Shown here: positions 35,522 to 43,775 of the stretch, piece by piece
Layout of the letters: every line of letters starts with the position of its first letter
Position numbering within the stretch: the first letter of the stretch is position 1
Assembly: GCA_030432635.1 (NCBI GenBank)
Contig: JAUIMB010000009.1
Coordinates: forward strand, 78,883-142,882
Direction: 5' to 3'
DNA length: 64,000 nt
Source of the DNA: Bacteroidia bacterium
GTDB taxonomy: Bacteria; Bacteroidota; Bacteroidia; Flavobacteriales; Flavobacteriaceae
Notes under the pieces: generated by a model
Seen by the model: the letters and a program-made list of their open reading frames with translations, nothing else
Told to the model about the DNA's origin: nothing
The model's database searches: none
Program-made: the position numbers and the translations under genes

Positions 35522-37338
35522 TGAATAAAACAGTCAACATAAATTTAGCAGGTATATTCTTTCATATTGATGAAGATGCATACTTAAAATTACAACGCTA
35601 TCTTGAGGCTATAAAACGTTCATTTACAGACTCTCAAGGTCGTTCGGAAATCATCGCTGATATCGAAGCTCGTATTGCAGAGCTCTTTAGTGAGCGCATT
35701 CAAAATGAAAGACAGGTCATCGGTAACAAAGAAGTCGATGAAGTCATTACCATTATGGGACAACCTGAAGATTATTTGGTCGATGATGAAATTTTTGAAG
35801 ATGAACCAAAACGCTCGTATTCGAGACGTTCTACCACTTCAAAAAAACTATATAGAGACACTGAAAACTCCTATGTTGGTGGTGTTTCGTCAGGATTGGC
35901 ACACTACTTTGGCATCGATGCTCTATGGATTCGTTTGATTTGGTTTCTGCTCATTTTTGGCGCTGGAACTGGTGTATTGCTCTATATTTTATTATGGATT
36001 TTTGTACCAGAAGCCACGACAACTTCTGAAAAGTTGATGATGAAAGGAGAGCCTGTGAACATCTCCAACATTGAAAAAAAAATCAAGGACGGATTTGAAA
36101 CGGTTTCGGAATCGGTGACCGATGTGGCCAAAAATGTATCCGACACCATCTCTGACGCGACTAAAAACGTAGATTTTAGTAAACCAGGCAATAAGATCAA
36201 ATCGTCATCAAAATCATTTTTTGATACCATTGGTGATATTATCATGTTCTTTTTTAAGGTCTTTGCCAAGTTTTTCGGACTTATCCTGATGATCGTTGGT
36301 GCAGTTACTATTATATCTTTGGTTGTAAGTCTATTTAGCCTTAATCTTTTGGATAATGTGCACCTTCCTGGTGTCAACTTTTTCAGCATTGCAGAAACCG
36401 CGAATGTTCCGCTATGGTTGATGTCGATTCTCGTATTTTTCCTTGTTGGAATTATTGCATTCTTTATATTCTATCTAGGATTGAAAATTCTAATCAATAA
36501 CCTCAAGTCCATTGGTAATGCCGCAAAATACACCTTATTGGGTCTGTGGTTGATCTCTTTGGTTTCTCTTATCATATTATCTGTAAAGTTCGGATTGAGT
36601 TTTAAAGAAGAAGGGACTTCTGTCAAAACAGAAAAATTAGCTAGTATTACAGCCAATGATACGATTCGTTTAAGAATGAACGATCATGAGCTATTCACAC
36701 GAAATCGCTATTATAGAAACTATGGTTTTGACACTGCGTATGACGACAATGACAATAAAATCCTGTATTCTAGAGGTATTCGACTTATTGTAAGATCGAC
36801 CAAGGACAGTATTGGTAAAATACGTATTGAACGTAGTGCCAGAGGATCCGACTTTTTAGATGCCAAGGATCGTGCAGAGCTTATTCAATACCATTATGAA
36901 CTTAAGGCTAATGAGCTGCTATTGGACAGCTATTTTACCCTTCCATTGGATGCCATCAGAAAAGGACAAAAATTGAAAGTAACGGTTTACCTTCCTGAAG
37001 GGTCTGTACTCTATGCCGATGAAAACACCTATCACTATCACAGTAATGATTATTACTACAATGACATTCTTGAACACGACATGGAAGAACATTATTTAAA
37101 AATCATTAGTAGTGGTGTGGAATGTTTGGATTGCCCAGAGGATGAAAGCTTTAAAACCACGATTGAAATCGATGATGAAGCATCCAACATTCAGATTAAT
37201 AATGAAGGTATTAAAGCCAAATCTAAAGATAGTAGTTTGCAAATTGATGAGGAAGGCCTGAAGGCAAAGTCAGAGGATATCAGAGTGAATATCGATGACA
37301 ATGGTATAGAGATTACAACTGAAGACAATGACAATTAA
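35521..37338 (+). CDS. PspC-domain membrane protein
   Basis: 605 residues. The N-terminal 100 residues are cytosolic; a PspC domain lies near 115-165 (KKLYRDTENSYVGGVSSGLA then a helix ending LWIFVPEA). Three or four more membrane helices follow (about 235-360). The C-terminal half is extracytoplasmic, beta-rich and acidic, ending in repeats of IQINNEGIKAKSKDS-like units near 558-590. PspC senses envelope stress in other bacteria. It is co-transcribed with PadR. The tail repeats are an unusual extension. Confidence 0.88.
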   Translation: MNKTVNINLAGIFFHIDEDAYLKLQRYLEAIKRSFTDSQGRSEIIADIEARIAELFSERIQNERQVIGNKEVDEVITIMGQPEDYLVDDEIFEDEPKRSYSRRSTTSKKLYRDTENSYVGGVSSGLAHYFGIDALWIRLIWFLLIFGAGTGVLLYILLWIFVPEATTTSEKLMMKGEPVNISNIEKKIKDGFETVSESVTDVAKNVSDTISDATKNVDFSKPGNKIKSSSKSFFDTIGDIIMFFFKVFAKFFGLILMIVGAVTIISLVVSLFSLNLLDNVHLPGVNFFSIAETANVPLWLMSILVFFLVGIIAFFIFYLGLKILINNLKSIGNAAKYTLLGLWLISLVSLIILSVKFGLSFKEEGTSVKTEKLASITANDTIRLRMNDHELFTRNRYYRNYGFDTAYDDNDNKILYSRGIRLIVRSTKDSIGKIRIERSARGSDFLDAKDRAELIQYHYELKANELLLDSYFTLPLDAIRKGQKLKVTVYLPEGSVLYADENTYHYHSNDYYYNDILEHDMEEHYLKIISSGVECLDCPEDESFKTTIEIDDEASNIQINNEGIKAKSKDSSLQIDEEGLKAKSEDIRVNIDDNGIEITTEDNDN

Positions 37339-37461
37339 TCAATCGTGAAACAATTCAGCAGCGAAAATTAACGGTTCAGTTATTTAAATTACCACTAACC
37401 AACCATTTTTTAAATCTTTGAACCGTCGCTCTGAATCTTTCAGATCAATCACAATGAAATC

Positions 37462-37941
37462 ATGAAGTCCATAGTTATTTGTTTCTCATTATTATTCGGA
37501 ATTTTAAGTGCGCAAGGACAATCGCAGTCTTCCGAAGTGTATGCCATACTTAAAGCAAAAGATAGTGTTTTGTTCGAACGCAGTTTCAACCTCTGTGAAA
37601 CTTACCATTTGAACGCACTTATTTCTGAAGACTTCGAATTCTATCATGATAAATCTGGAGTGACCAACTCAAAGGCTGATTTCATTAAAATTATGGAAAC
37701 TGGAATTTGTAACCCAAATAACCCAACCACATCCAGACGAGAACTTGTTGGCAGCTTAGAAGTGTTCCCGCTATACGACAATGGCACATTATATGGCGCT
37801 TTGCAAAATGGAACCCATAGGTTCTTCGAGACAACCAACGGCAAGGAAATCAAGGGAAGTATCGCCAAGTTTTCGCATTTATGGATTCTTGAAAACAACA
37901 CATGGAAGTTAAAACGAGTGATCAGTTTTGATCACAAATAA
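37462..37941 (+). CDS. Secreted DUF4440 / NTF2-like protein
   Basis: 159 residues with a signal peptide ending near SAQGQ (about 19). The mature part has an NTF2-like alpha+beta fold: AILKAKDSVLFERSFN, EDFEFYHDKSG and the C-terminal SHLWILENNTWKLKRVISFDH. No catalytic residues can be assigned; many relatives are ketosteroid-isomerase-like or of unknown role. It lies in the PadR-PspC-GIN cluster. Confidence 0.82.
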   Translation: MKSIVICFSLLFGILSAQGQSQSSEVYAILKAKDSVLFERSFNLCETYHLNALISEDFEFYHDKSGVTNSKADFIKIMETGICNPNNPTTSRRELVGSLEVFPLYDNGTLYGALQNGTHRFFETTNGKEIKGSIAKFSHLWILENNTWKLKRVISFDHK

Positions 37942-37999
37942 CATTATAAACTAATCATCAATCGTTACTGAAAACATCAGTACATAAACACAATTAATC

Positions 38000-38716
38000 A
38001 TGACAACACTCACGAAAATTATTATCGCTGCCATATTGAGCGCCTTTTTAGTCTCCTGTAATCTTGACTTTGGAGTTCAGGGAAATGGCAATGTATCAAC
38101 CGTTGAACGCAACCTCGAAGATGATTTTAATCGCATTGAGGCCAGCCGTGGACTTGATGTCTATCTCACCCAAAGTGACACTAAAATGTTAAAGGTCCAA
38201 GCCGATGAGAACCTTCACGACTTAATTATTACAGAAGTTGAGGATGAAACCCTTAAAATCTATACTGCAGAGAACATTGGTCGGTGTGAATCCAAAAAAG
38301 TAATGGTCAATGTTAGTGACCTTAGCCTTATTTCTGCTACCAGTGGTAGCGATGTATACTCTACAAATACTCTAGTGGCCAATGACATTAAATTGGTGAC
38401 TACAAGTGGATCTGATATGGAAGTGGATCTTGAGGCACAATCAACAACCTTGGCAGCAACAAGTGGTAGCGATATCAAAATTGCTGGAAGCACGACAACA
38501 TTGAGTGCCTCAGCGACAAGCGGAAGTGACATAAAGGCGAGTAAGTTTATTTCGAAAACCTGTACAGCTGCTGCAACCAGTGGTGCTGATGTGGAAGTAT
38601 ACGTAGAAGAAAGCCTTAGCGCTGGAGCAACCAGTGGAGGCGATATTAGATATCACGGCAATCCGAAAAAGGTGAGCAAAAAAGACAGTTCAGCAGGAAG
38701 CGTAAAAGCCAAATAA
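38000..38716 (+). CDS. Head GIN domain lipoprotein (DUF2807)
   Basis: 238 residues. A lipoprotein signal ends at LVSC (Cys at about 20). The mature part is a right-handed beta helix of the head-GIN / DUF2807 type, with many SATSGSD or TTSGSD repeats (residues about 110-215), each adding a coil. The start motif VQGNGNVSTVERNL is typical. Function unknown; thought to bind envelope or surface ligands. It is one of two GIN proteins here, followed by a terminator at 38754. Confidence 0.88.
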   Translation: MTTLTKIIIAAILSAFLVSCNLDFGVQGNGNVSTVERNLEDDFNRIEASRGLDVYLTQSDTKMLKVQADENLHDLIITEVEDETLKIYTAENIGRCESKKVMVNVSDLSLISATSGSDVYSTNTLVANDIKLVTTSGSDMEVDLEAQSTTLAATSGSDIKIAGSTTTLSASATSGSDIKASKFISKTCTAAATSGADVEVYVEESLSAGATSGGDIRYHGNPKKVSKKDSSAGSVKAK

Positions 38717-38753
38717 GCCTTATAAACCAACCCATTAATCAATCATTTTTAGG

Positions 38754-38795
38754 CCATTTCAAACTTGAAATCAAGTTTGGGATGGTTTTTGTTTT
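38754..38795 (+). terminator. Terminator after the first GIN-domain gene
   Basis: A 14-bp stem with two wobble pairs (38754-38767 with 38772-38785), 4-base loop, followed by a run of T. It separates the upstream cluster from the second GIN gene. Confidence 0.75.
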
Positions 38796-38823
38796 ATATT
38801 TGTTATAACTCTAATAATAACAA

Positions 38824-39657
38824 ATGAAACGCATTAGCCTATTTCTATGTCTCATTTTGTGCGCTACTACTACAATCCATGCACAGGATGCTGAAAAAAT
38901 AAAAGGTGATAAAAACCTGTCCATCAAACAGACTTATGTTGATGATTTTAATAAAATCATTATTGGTGGCGATTTTGAAGTTGAACTTTTCTACAATAAA
39001 AAAACCTCGGTTGAAATTGAAACCGACGATAACTTGCACGCCTATATCGACATACAAGTAATTGATAGTGTCCTTACATTATCAACAACTGCTGAGATAA
39101 GACCAAAAAAATTAAACATAAAGATCAATTATGGAGATGCATTTTCCCATATTGAAGTGAAGGACAATGCCGAAGTAAGGTCGCTTACCTCTCTCGAGTT
39201 GAACAATGCCTCATTGGTGACCACAGGTTCAGCAAGAGCCTATTTGAACATCAAAACAGATAACTTTCGGTTTGTAAGCACAGACAAAACCAAAGTAAAA
39301 CTGAATATCACAGCCAATAATGTCACAGCTGAAGTAAGTGACAATACCAAGATGGATGCCTTAATCAATGCTACAGACGCAAAGTTAGACCTCTATCAAC
39401 GTGCAAATGCTGATATCGAAGGAACAGTTAAGACCTTAGCACTTCGCACTGATAACAATGCAAAATTCAACGGAAAGAACTTTACCTCCAACACATGTAC
39501 TGTACTTGCCGAAATGGAGTCGGATGTTTATGTTGAAGTGACCGATAGCATCACCATAGATGCCTCTGGCGCAAGTGAAATTTACCTTTATGGAAATCCG
39601 CAGATCACGATCAACAAGTTCCTAGATACTGTAAAACTTCAGAAAAAAGAAAAATAG
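38824..39657 (+). CDS. Second head GIN domain protein (DUF2807), secreted
   Basis: 277 residues with a signal peptide ending near TIHAQ (about 20). Shows the head-GIN start (DFNKIIIGGDFEVELFYNKK) and a beta-helix body (95-255) less repetitive than its neighbour, with DNAEVRSLTSLELNNASLV-type coils. Ends with SGASEIYLYGNPQITINKF, a typical GIN tail. Probably a paralog of the upstream GIN gene that has diverged. It precedes the M2 peptidase gene by 43 bases. Confidence 0.85.
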   Translation: MKRISLFLCLILCATTTIHAQDAEKIKGDKNLSIKQTYVDDFNKIIIGGDFEVELFYNKKTSVEIETDDNLHAYIDIQVIDSVLTLSTTAEIRPKKLNIKINYGDAFSHIEVKDNAEVRSLTSLELNNASLVTTGSARAYLNIKTDNFRFVSTDKTKVKLNITANNVTAEVSDNTKMDALINATDAKLDLYQRANADIEGTVKTLALRTDNNAKFNGKNFTSNTCTVLAEMESDVYVEVTDSITIDASGASEIYLYGNPQITINKFLDTVKLQKKEK

Positions 39658-39700
39658 TTCCTGTAACTCAAACCAACCTTAACAATTCAATTCAAACACA

Positions 39701-41518
39701 ATGAAAAAAACACTTGTTCTGCTAGCTGTCCTCATTGCTATGGCTTCCTGTAAAAAAGATAAAGAAAGCGTTAGTTCCTCTGCCATCCCTAAGGAAGAGG
39801 TTCAAACTTTTTTGGATGAATACACCGCAACCTATAAAAAGCTGTATTATGCGTCTTCGAAGGCTGAATGGGATGCAAACACTAAAATCGTAACTGGAGA
39901 TACCACAAATGCTTACAAGGTCCAAAAAGCAAATGAAGCCTTTGCAAAATTTACAGGAAGTACAGATGTCATCGAGAAAACCAAAAAGTTTCTTGAACAC
40001 AAGGATAACTTGGATATTGTTCAGGTACGTCAATTAAACTCTATTTTATATACTGCAGCCAATAATCCAGAAACAGTTTCTGATTTGGTTACAGAACGAA
40101 TCGCAGCAGAAAATGCTCAGAACGAAGCACTTTTCGGTTTTGATTTCCAAGTAAACGGAAAGTCGGTAACCACTGGTGATATTGATAAGGTCTTACGTGA
40201 ATCCAGTGACGAAGCTGAACGGTTGGCAAATTGGGAAGCATCAAAAGACGTAGGTAAAGGACTTAAGGACGGACTTGAAAAGTTGAGGGACCTGCGAAAT
40301 GAAACTGTAGCTGCGCTTGGTTACGACGATTACTTTACCTATCAGGTTTCAGATTACGGTATGACGCGACAGGAAATGCTCAATGAAATGAACAAGATGG
40401 TCAAGGAAGTTTGGCCACTTTATAGAGAATTACATACTTGGGCAAGATATGAACTTGCACAAAAATACAATGCAGAAGTTCCAGATTACCTTCCTGCACA
40501 TTGGCTTCCAAATAGATGGGGACAAGATTGGAGTGCGCTTGTAAGTGTTGAAGGCTTGGACATTGATGGTGTTTTGGCCGATAAAGATCCTGAATGGATT
40601 GTTAAGGAAGGTGAAGAATTTTATAAAAGCATAGGTTTTGATGCACTGCCTAAGAGCTTTTATGAAAAGTCCAGCATGTATCCACTTCCAACAGATGCGC
40701 CTTACAAAAAAAACAACCATGCCTCTGCTTGGCATATGGATTTAGAAAATGATTTACGTTGTTTGATGAGTGTTGTACCCAATGCCGACTATTATGAGAC
40801 CATTCACCATGAATTGGGTCATATTTACTATTATCAAGCCTACACCAACCCAAATGTCCCACCATTATTAAGAGGAGGTGCCAATCGTGGTTATCACGAA
40901 GCCATTGGGAGTCTGTTGGGCTTTGCGGCCATGCAAAAACCGTTCTTGGCAGGAAAAGGGCTTGTTGATGCCGATGCACCTATCGATGAAACACAGAATC
41001 TATTAAAGGAAGCCCTTAATAACATTATATTCTTACCCTTTTCTGCTGGTGTCATGACAGAGTTTGAAAATGCGTTGTATGCTGAAAACCTGCCGAAAGA
41101 CCAATTCAATGAAAAATGGTGGGAACTTGCCAAGAAATATCAAGGCATGGTTCCTCCTTCAGAGCGTGGCGAAGCCTATTGCGATGCAGCTTCAAAAACC
41201 CATATTAATAATGATGCTGCTCAATATTATGACTATGCCGTATCTTATATTTTACTGTTTCAGTTTCATGACCATATTTCGAAAAATATCTTAAATCAAG
41301 ATCCACATGCGACCAACTATTTTGGAAGTAAAAAAGTAGGAACTTTTTTAAAGGGTGTATTGGAAACTGGAGCCAATAATGACTGGAGAGTGTTACTTAA
41401 GGAAAGTGTAGGTAGTGAAATGAGTGCGAAGCCTATGTTGGAATATTTCAATCCGTTAATGGATTATCTTAAAGAACAGAACAAAGATCGATCGTACACC
41501 TTACCAGAAACTCTTTAG
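39701..41518 (+). CDS. M2-family peptidyl-dipeptidase lipoprotein (ACE-like)
   Basis: 605 residues. A lipoprotein signal ends at MASC (Cys at about 17). The zinc site is HHELGH with His370, Glu371 and His374; the third ligand is Glu400 in GYHEAIGS, 26 residues past His374 (24 in human ACE). The framework matches bacterial peptidyl-dipeptidase A enzymes, which remove C-terminal dipeptides. It should act in the periplasm or at the outer membrane. The terminator at 41541 follows. Confidence 0.93.
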   Translation: MKKTLVLLAVLIAMASCKKDKESVSSSAIPKEEVQTFLDEYTATYKKLYYASSKAEWDANTKIVTGDTTNAYKVQKANEAFAKFTGSTDVIEKTKKFLEHKDNLDIVQVRQLNSILYTAANNPETVSDLVTERIAAENAQNEALFGFDFQVNGKSVTTGDIDKVLRESSDEAERLANWEASKDVGKGLKDGLEKLRDLRNETVAALGYDDYFTYQVSDYGMTRQEMLNEMNKMVKEVWPLYRELHTWARYELAQKYNAEVPDYLPAHWLPNRWGQDWSALVSVEGLDIDGVLADKDPEWIVKEGEEFYKSIGFDALPKSFYEKSSMYPLPTDAPYKKNNHASAWHMDLENDLRCLMSVVPNADYYETIHHELGHIYYYQAYTNPNVPPLLRGGANRGYHEAIGSLLGFAAMQKPFLAGKGLVDADAPIDETQNLLKEALNNIIFLPFSAGVMTEFENALYAENLPKDQFNEKWWELAKKYQGMVPPSERGEAYCDAASKTHINNDAAQYYDYAVSYILLFQFHDHISKNILNQDPHATNYFGSKKVGTFLKGVLETGANNDWRVLLKESVGSEMSAKPMLEYFNPLMDYLKEQNKDRSYTLPETL

Positions 41519-41540
41519 AACTTAAAGACAGAAACATAAA

Positions 41541-41576
41541 AGAAGCCCAAAGTATTGAACTTTGGGCTTCTTACTT
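41541..41576. terminator. Bidirectional terminator between the M2 peptidase gene and trxB
   Basis: Perfect 13-bp stem (41541-41553 with 41559-41571) and a 5-base loop between two convergent genes. Confidence 0.75.
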
Positions 41577-41590
41577 TAGCTTTTTTTGGC

Positions 41591-42571
41591 TTAATTGTAA
41601 GTTGAGGTTGACACTTCAAAATCAGATTCCTTAGCAGCCAAATATCGTTCAGCATCCAAAGCAGCCATACAACCTGTACCTGCAGCTGTAACCGCTTGAC
41701 GATATACATGATCGGCAGCATCACCAGACACAAAGACACCATCTATATTGGTTTTAGCAGTTCCAGGTACATTGATGATATAACCTGTTTCATCTAACTT
41801 GAGGTAATCCTTGAAAATATCTGTATTGGGTTTGTGACCAATAGCTACAAAGAAACCTGTAGCTGGAATCTCAAACTTTTCATTAGTTTGATTATTAAAG
41901 ACACGCACTCCGGTAACAACTTGTCCATCTCCCAAGACCTCATCAGTTTCAGTGTTATAAAGAATCTCAATATTCTCGGTGTTTTTTACGCGATTGGCCA
42001 TGATTTTAGAGGCTCTAAACTCATCACGTCTCACCAACATTGTAACTTTTTTGCATAATTTCGATAAATAATGTGCCTCTTCACAAGCGCTATCTCCAGC
42101 TCCAACAATAACCACTTCTTGATTTCTGTAGAAAAAGCCGTCACAAACAGCGCAAGCTGAGACACCTCCTCCAAGTTTCAGGTATTTCTGCTCAGAATCC
42201 AGTCCTAGGTATTTTGCAGATGCACCTGTAGATATGATAACTGTCTTACAGTGAATTTCCTTGGTATCATTCACCCATACTTTATGAATATCTCCAGAAA
42301 AATCCACTTTGGTAACCCAACCATCACGAATATCAGTCCCAAAACGAGCAGCTTGTTTTTGTAGTTCGATCATCATCTCTGGTCCAGTAATTCCGTCAGG
42401 ATATCCTGGAAAATTTTCCACATCATTCGTGGTTGTTAATTGGCCTCCAGGCTGTGTGCCTTGGTATAACACAGGTTCCATATTTGCCCTTGACGCATAG
42501 ATAGCTGCTGTATATCCAGCAGGACCTGAACCTATGATTAGGCAATTTACATGTTCGATTGTTTCAGACAT
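41591..42571 (-). CDS. trxB: Thioredoxin-disulfide reductase
   Basis: 326 residues. FAD motif GSGPAGY (14-20), redox pair Cys140-x-x-Cys143 in SACAVCDGFF, NADPH-binding motif VGAGDSACEEA, and the C-terminal FAD contact SGDAADHVYRQA. It reduces thioredoxin with NADPH in the cytosol. Length and motifs are standard. A TACTTTTG element (42604-42597) lies 26 bases upstream on the minus strand; a matching upstream TTG at the usual distance is not evident. Confidence 0.96.
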   Translation of the reverse strand: MSETIEHVNCLIIGSGPAGYTAAIYASRANMEPVLYQGTQPGGQLTTTNDVENFPGYPDGITGPEMMIELQKQAARFGTDIRDGWVTKVDFSGDIHKVWVNDTKEIHCKTVIISTGASAKYLGLDSEQKYLKLGGGVSACAVCDGFFYRNQEVVIVGAGDSACEEAHYLSKLCKKVTMLVRRDEFRASKIMANRVKNTENIEILYNTETDEVLGDGQVVTGVRVFNNQTNEKFEIPATGFFVAIGHKPNTDIFKDYLKLDETGYIINVPGTAKTNIDGVFVSGDAADHVYRQAVTAAGTGCMAALDAERYLAAKESDFEVSTSTYN

Positions 42572-42762
42572 AATTTAGATTTCAAATTTGGTAAAGCAAA
42601 AGTAGTAGTTTTGACGACATCCTTACGCCAAAGTTATTAACAGAAGTTATATTAACATAGGCGTTTTAAATATTAAAGCGACTGAAAATGAAGCTTAAAG
42701 TATAGGTAATGCAGTCATTTTTTCGTAAATTTAAAGTGATTCACACGCTAAATCAATTCGTT

Positions 42763-43239
42763 ATGAAAACCATTGTCTCAATATTATTGATAGCTTCGCT
42801 CCTCTTTTCATGTAAAAATAAGTCCGACAACACAAACGTTGAAACTATAGACCATCTTGAGAATACTGAAAAAAACAATGCGCTATTGGGTGCCTGGGAA
42901 CTTGTAGGATATTATAACTATGTAGACAATGAAGTAACCGATTCATTTCAAACAAGTGAAGGTTACCGACAGGTAAAAATCTATACAAACTCTAAAGTGA
43001 TGTGGAGCAAATATGTGCCTTCAGATTCATCGGAATGGTTTGGATATGGAAGCTACAAAATAAGCGAAGGTGAGTTGATTGAAGTTTTGGAATACGGCTC
43101 TGAAATGATGAGTAGGATTATTGAGGAAAAAAAGGAATTCAAGCACGAACTTATTATCAAGGGTGACGCCTTTAGTCAAATTGAAATCGACGATGACGGA
43201 AATAGGCTTTATGCTGAAAATTACAGGCGTATAGAATAA
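42763..43239 (+). CDS. Small lipoprotein, function unknown
   Basis: 158 residues from the ATG at 42763 (MKTIVSILLIASLLFSC), which opens a clean lipoprotein signal with Cys17. An upstream in-frame ATG at 42709 would put 18 basic residues before the signal and is rejected. The mature part (about 40-158) is a beta-barrel-like domain (GAWELVGYYNYVDNE, then VKIYTNSKVMWSKYV) reminiscent of the lipocalin-like domains in Bacteroidota lipoproteins. No family name is certain. It borders the accessory locus. Confidence 0.7.
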   Translation: MKTIVSILLIASLLFSCKNKSDNTNVETIDHLENTEKNNALLGAWELVGYYNYVDNEVTDSFQTSEGYRQVKIYTNSKVMWSKYVPSDSSEWFGYGSYKISEGELIEVLEYGSEMMSRIIEEKKEFKHELIIKGDAFSQIEIDDDGNRLYAENYRRIE

Positions 43240-43264
43240 CTAAAAGTGTACTTTTAACCTATAT

Positions 43265-43483
43265 TCATTTTAATTCCTTCAAATATGGATCGTTCTCTAG
43301 ACGCTTTTGGGTTTCCTTTTCCACATAGGATGTTAGATCAGGACATATACCAACCTCAATAAGACACTGATTTTTAGCCTATTTTAAAACTCTAATTTCA
43401 TCAACTTTCATTCTCCAGTTTTTGAAAACGACTGGAATTCGAATATTATAAAACCCAATTCCATTTGAATAATTAACTGATTT
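43265..43483 (-). pseudogene. Decayed 3' end of a gene, possibly an S41-type peptidase
   Basis: A reverse-strand frame of 73 codons has protein-like composition but no start codon and one internal TAG (43381-43379). It reads NGIGFYNIRIPVVFKNWRMK, then VDEIRVLK, stop, AKNQCLIEVGICPDLTSYVE, and KETQKRLENDPYLKELK, then TGA. The VGICPD block and the Leu-rich charged tail recall the C-termini of S41 tail-specific proteases. The stop before the upstream end (TAA 43486-43484) shows no further coding sequence. The most likely reading is a truncated gene left from an earlier rearrangement. Confidence 0.35.
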
Positions 43484-43604
43484 TTAGTACATTTATCTTA
43501 GCTCAACGTATCTTAGCATACACAAATGAGCATCTCCCTAATTTTTTTGGCAAGAATACTAGACCTTAGAATGTATCGATTGCACATTCTATAAGGATAT
43601 ATTC

Positions 43605-43641
43605 TTTATGATCGCAATATCTTGATTCTATTTTTGAATCA
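43605..43641 (+). promoter_or_regulatory. Possible promoter and operator of the CHAT-lipase operon
   Basis: TTTA (43605-43608), 20 bases, then TATTTTTG (43629-43636), a full -7 match with an imperfect -33. The inverted repeat TGATTC (43623-43628) and GAATCA (43636-43641) flanks the -7 element, so a regulator bound here would block polymerase. The start codon is about 135 bases further on. Confidence 0.3.
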
Positions 43642-43775
43642 TTAATTGTTGGTCTGATGATATGAAAACATAATCTATTTTCCGTTTATGACCCAAGTTT
43701 ATAAAGCTTTAAGTCTCTACGGAAGTATTTTCGAATACAGCATAAATCTTTAATAGTCATCATAAATCAGAAGCT

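Larger units (their letters stand above)
43240..43775. other. 536-base region without an intact gene
   Basis: Holds the remnant of a reverse-strand gene (43265-43483), A/T-rich DNA with no long open frame, and a possible promoter with an overlapping inverted repeat (43605-43641) ahead of the CHAT gene. It marks the left side of the accessory locus. Confidence 0.6.

Noticed and set aside
43240..43775. Direct repeat of the tRNA-Pro 3' end as an attachment site
   Set aside because: No copy of the tRNA-Pro 3' end is visible in the left flank, and no integrase gene lies in the window.
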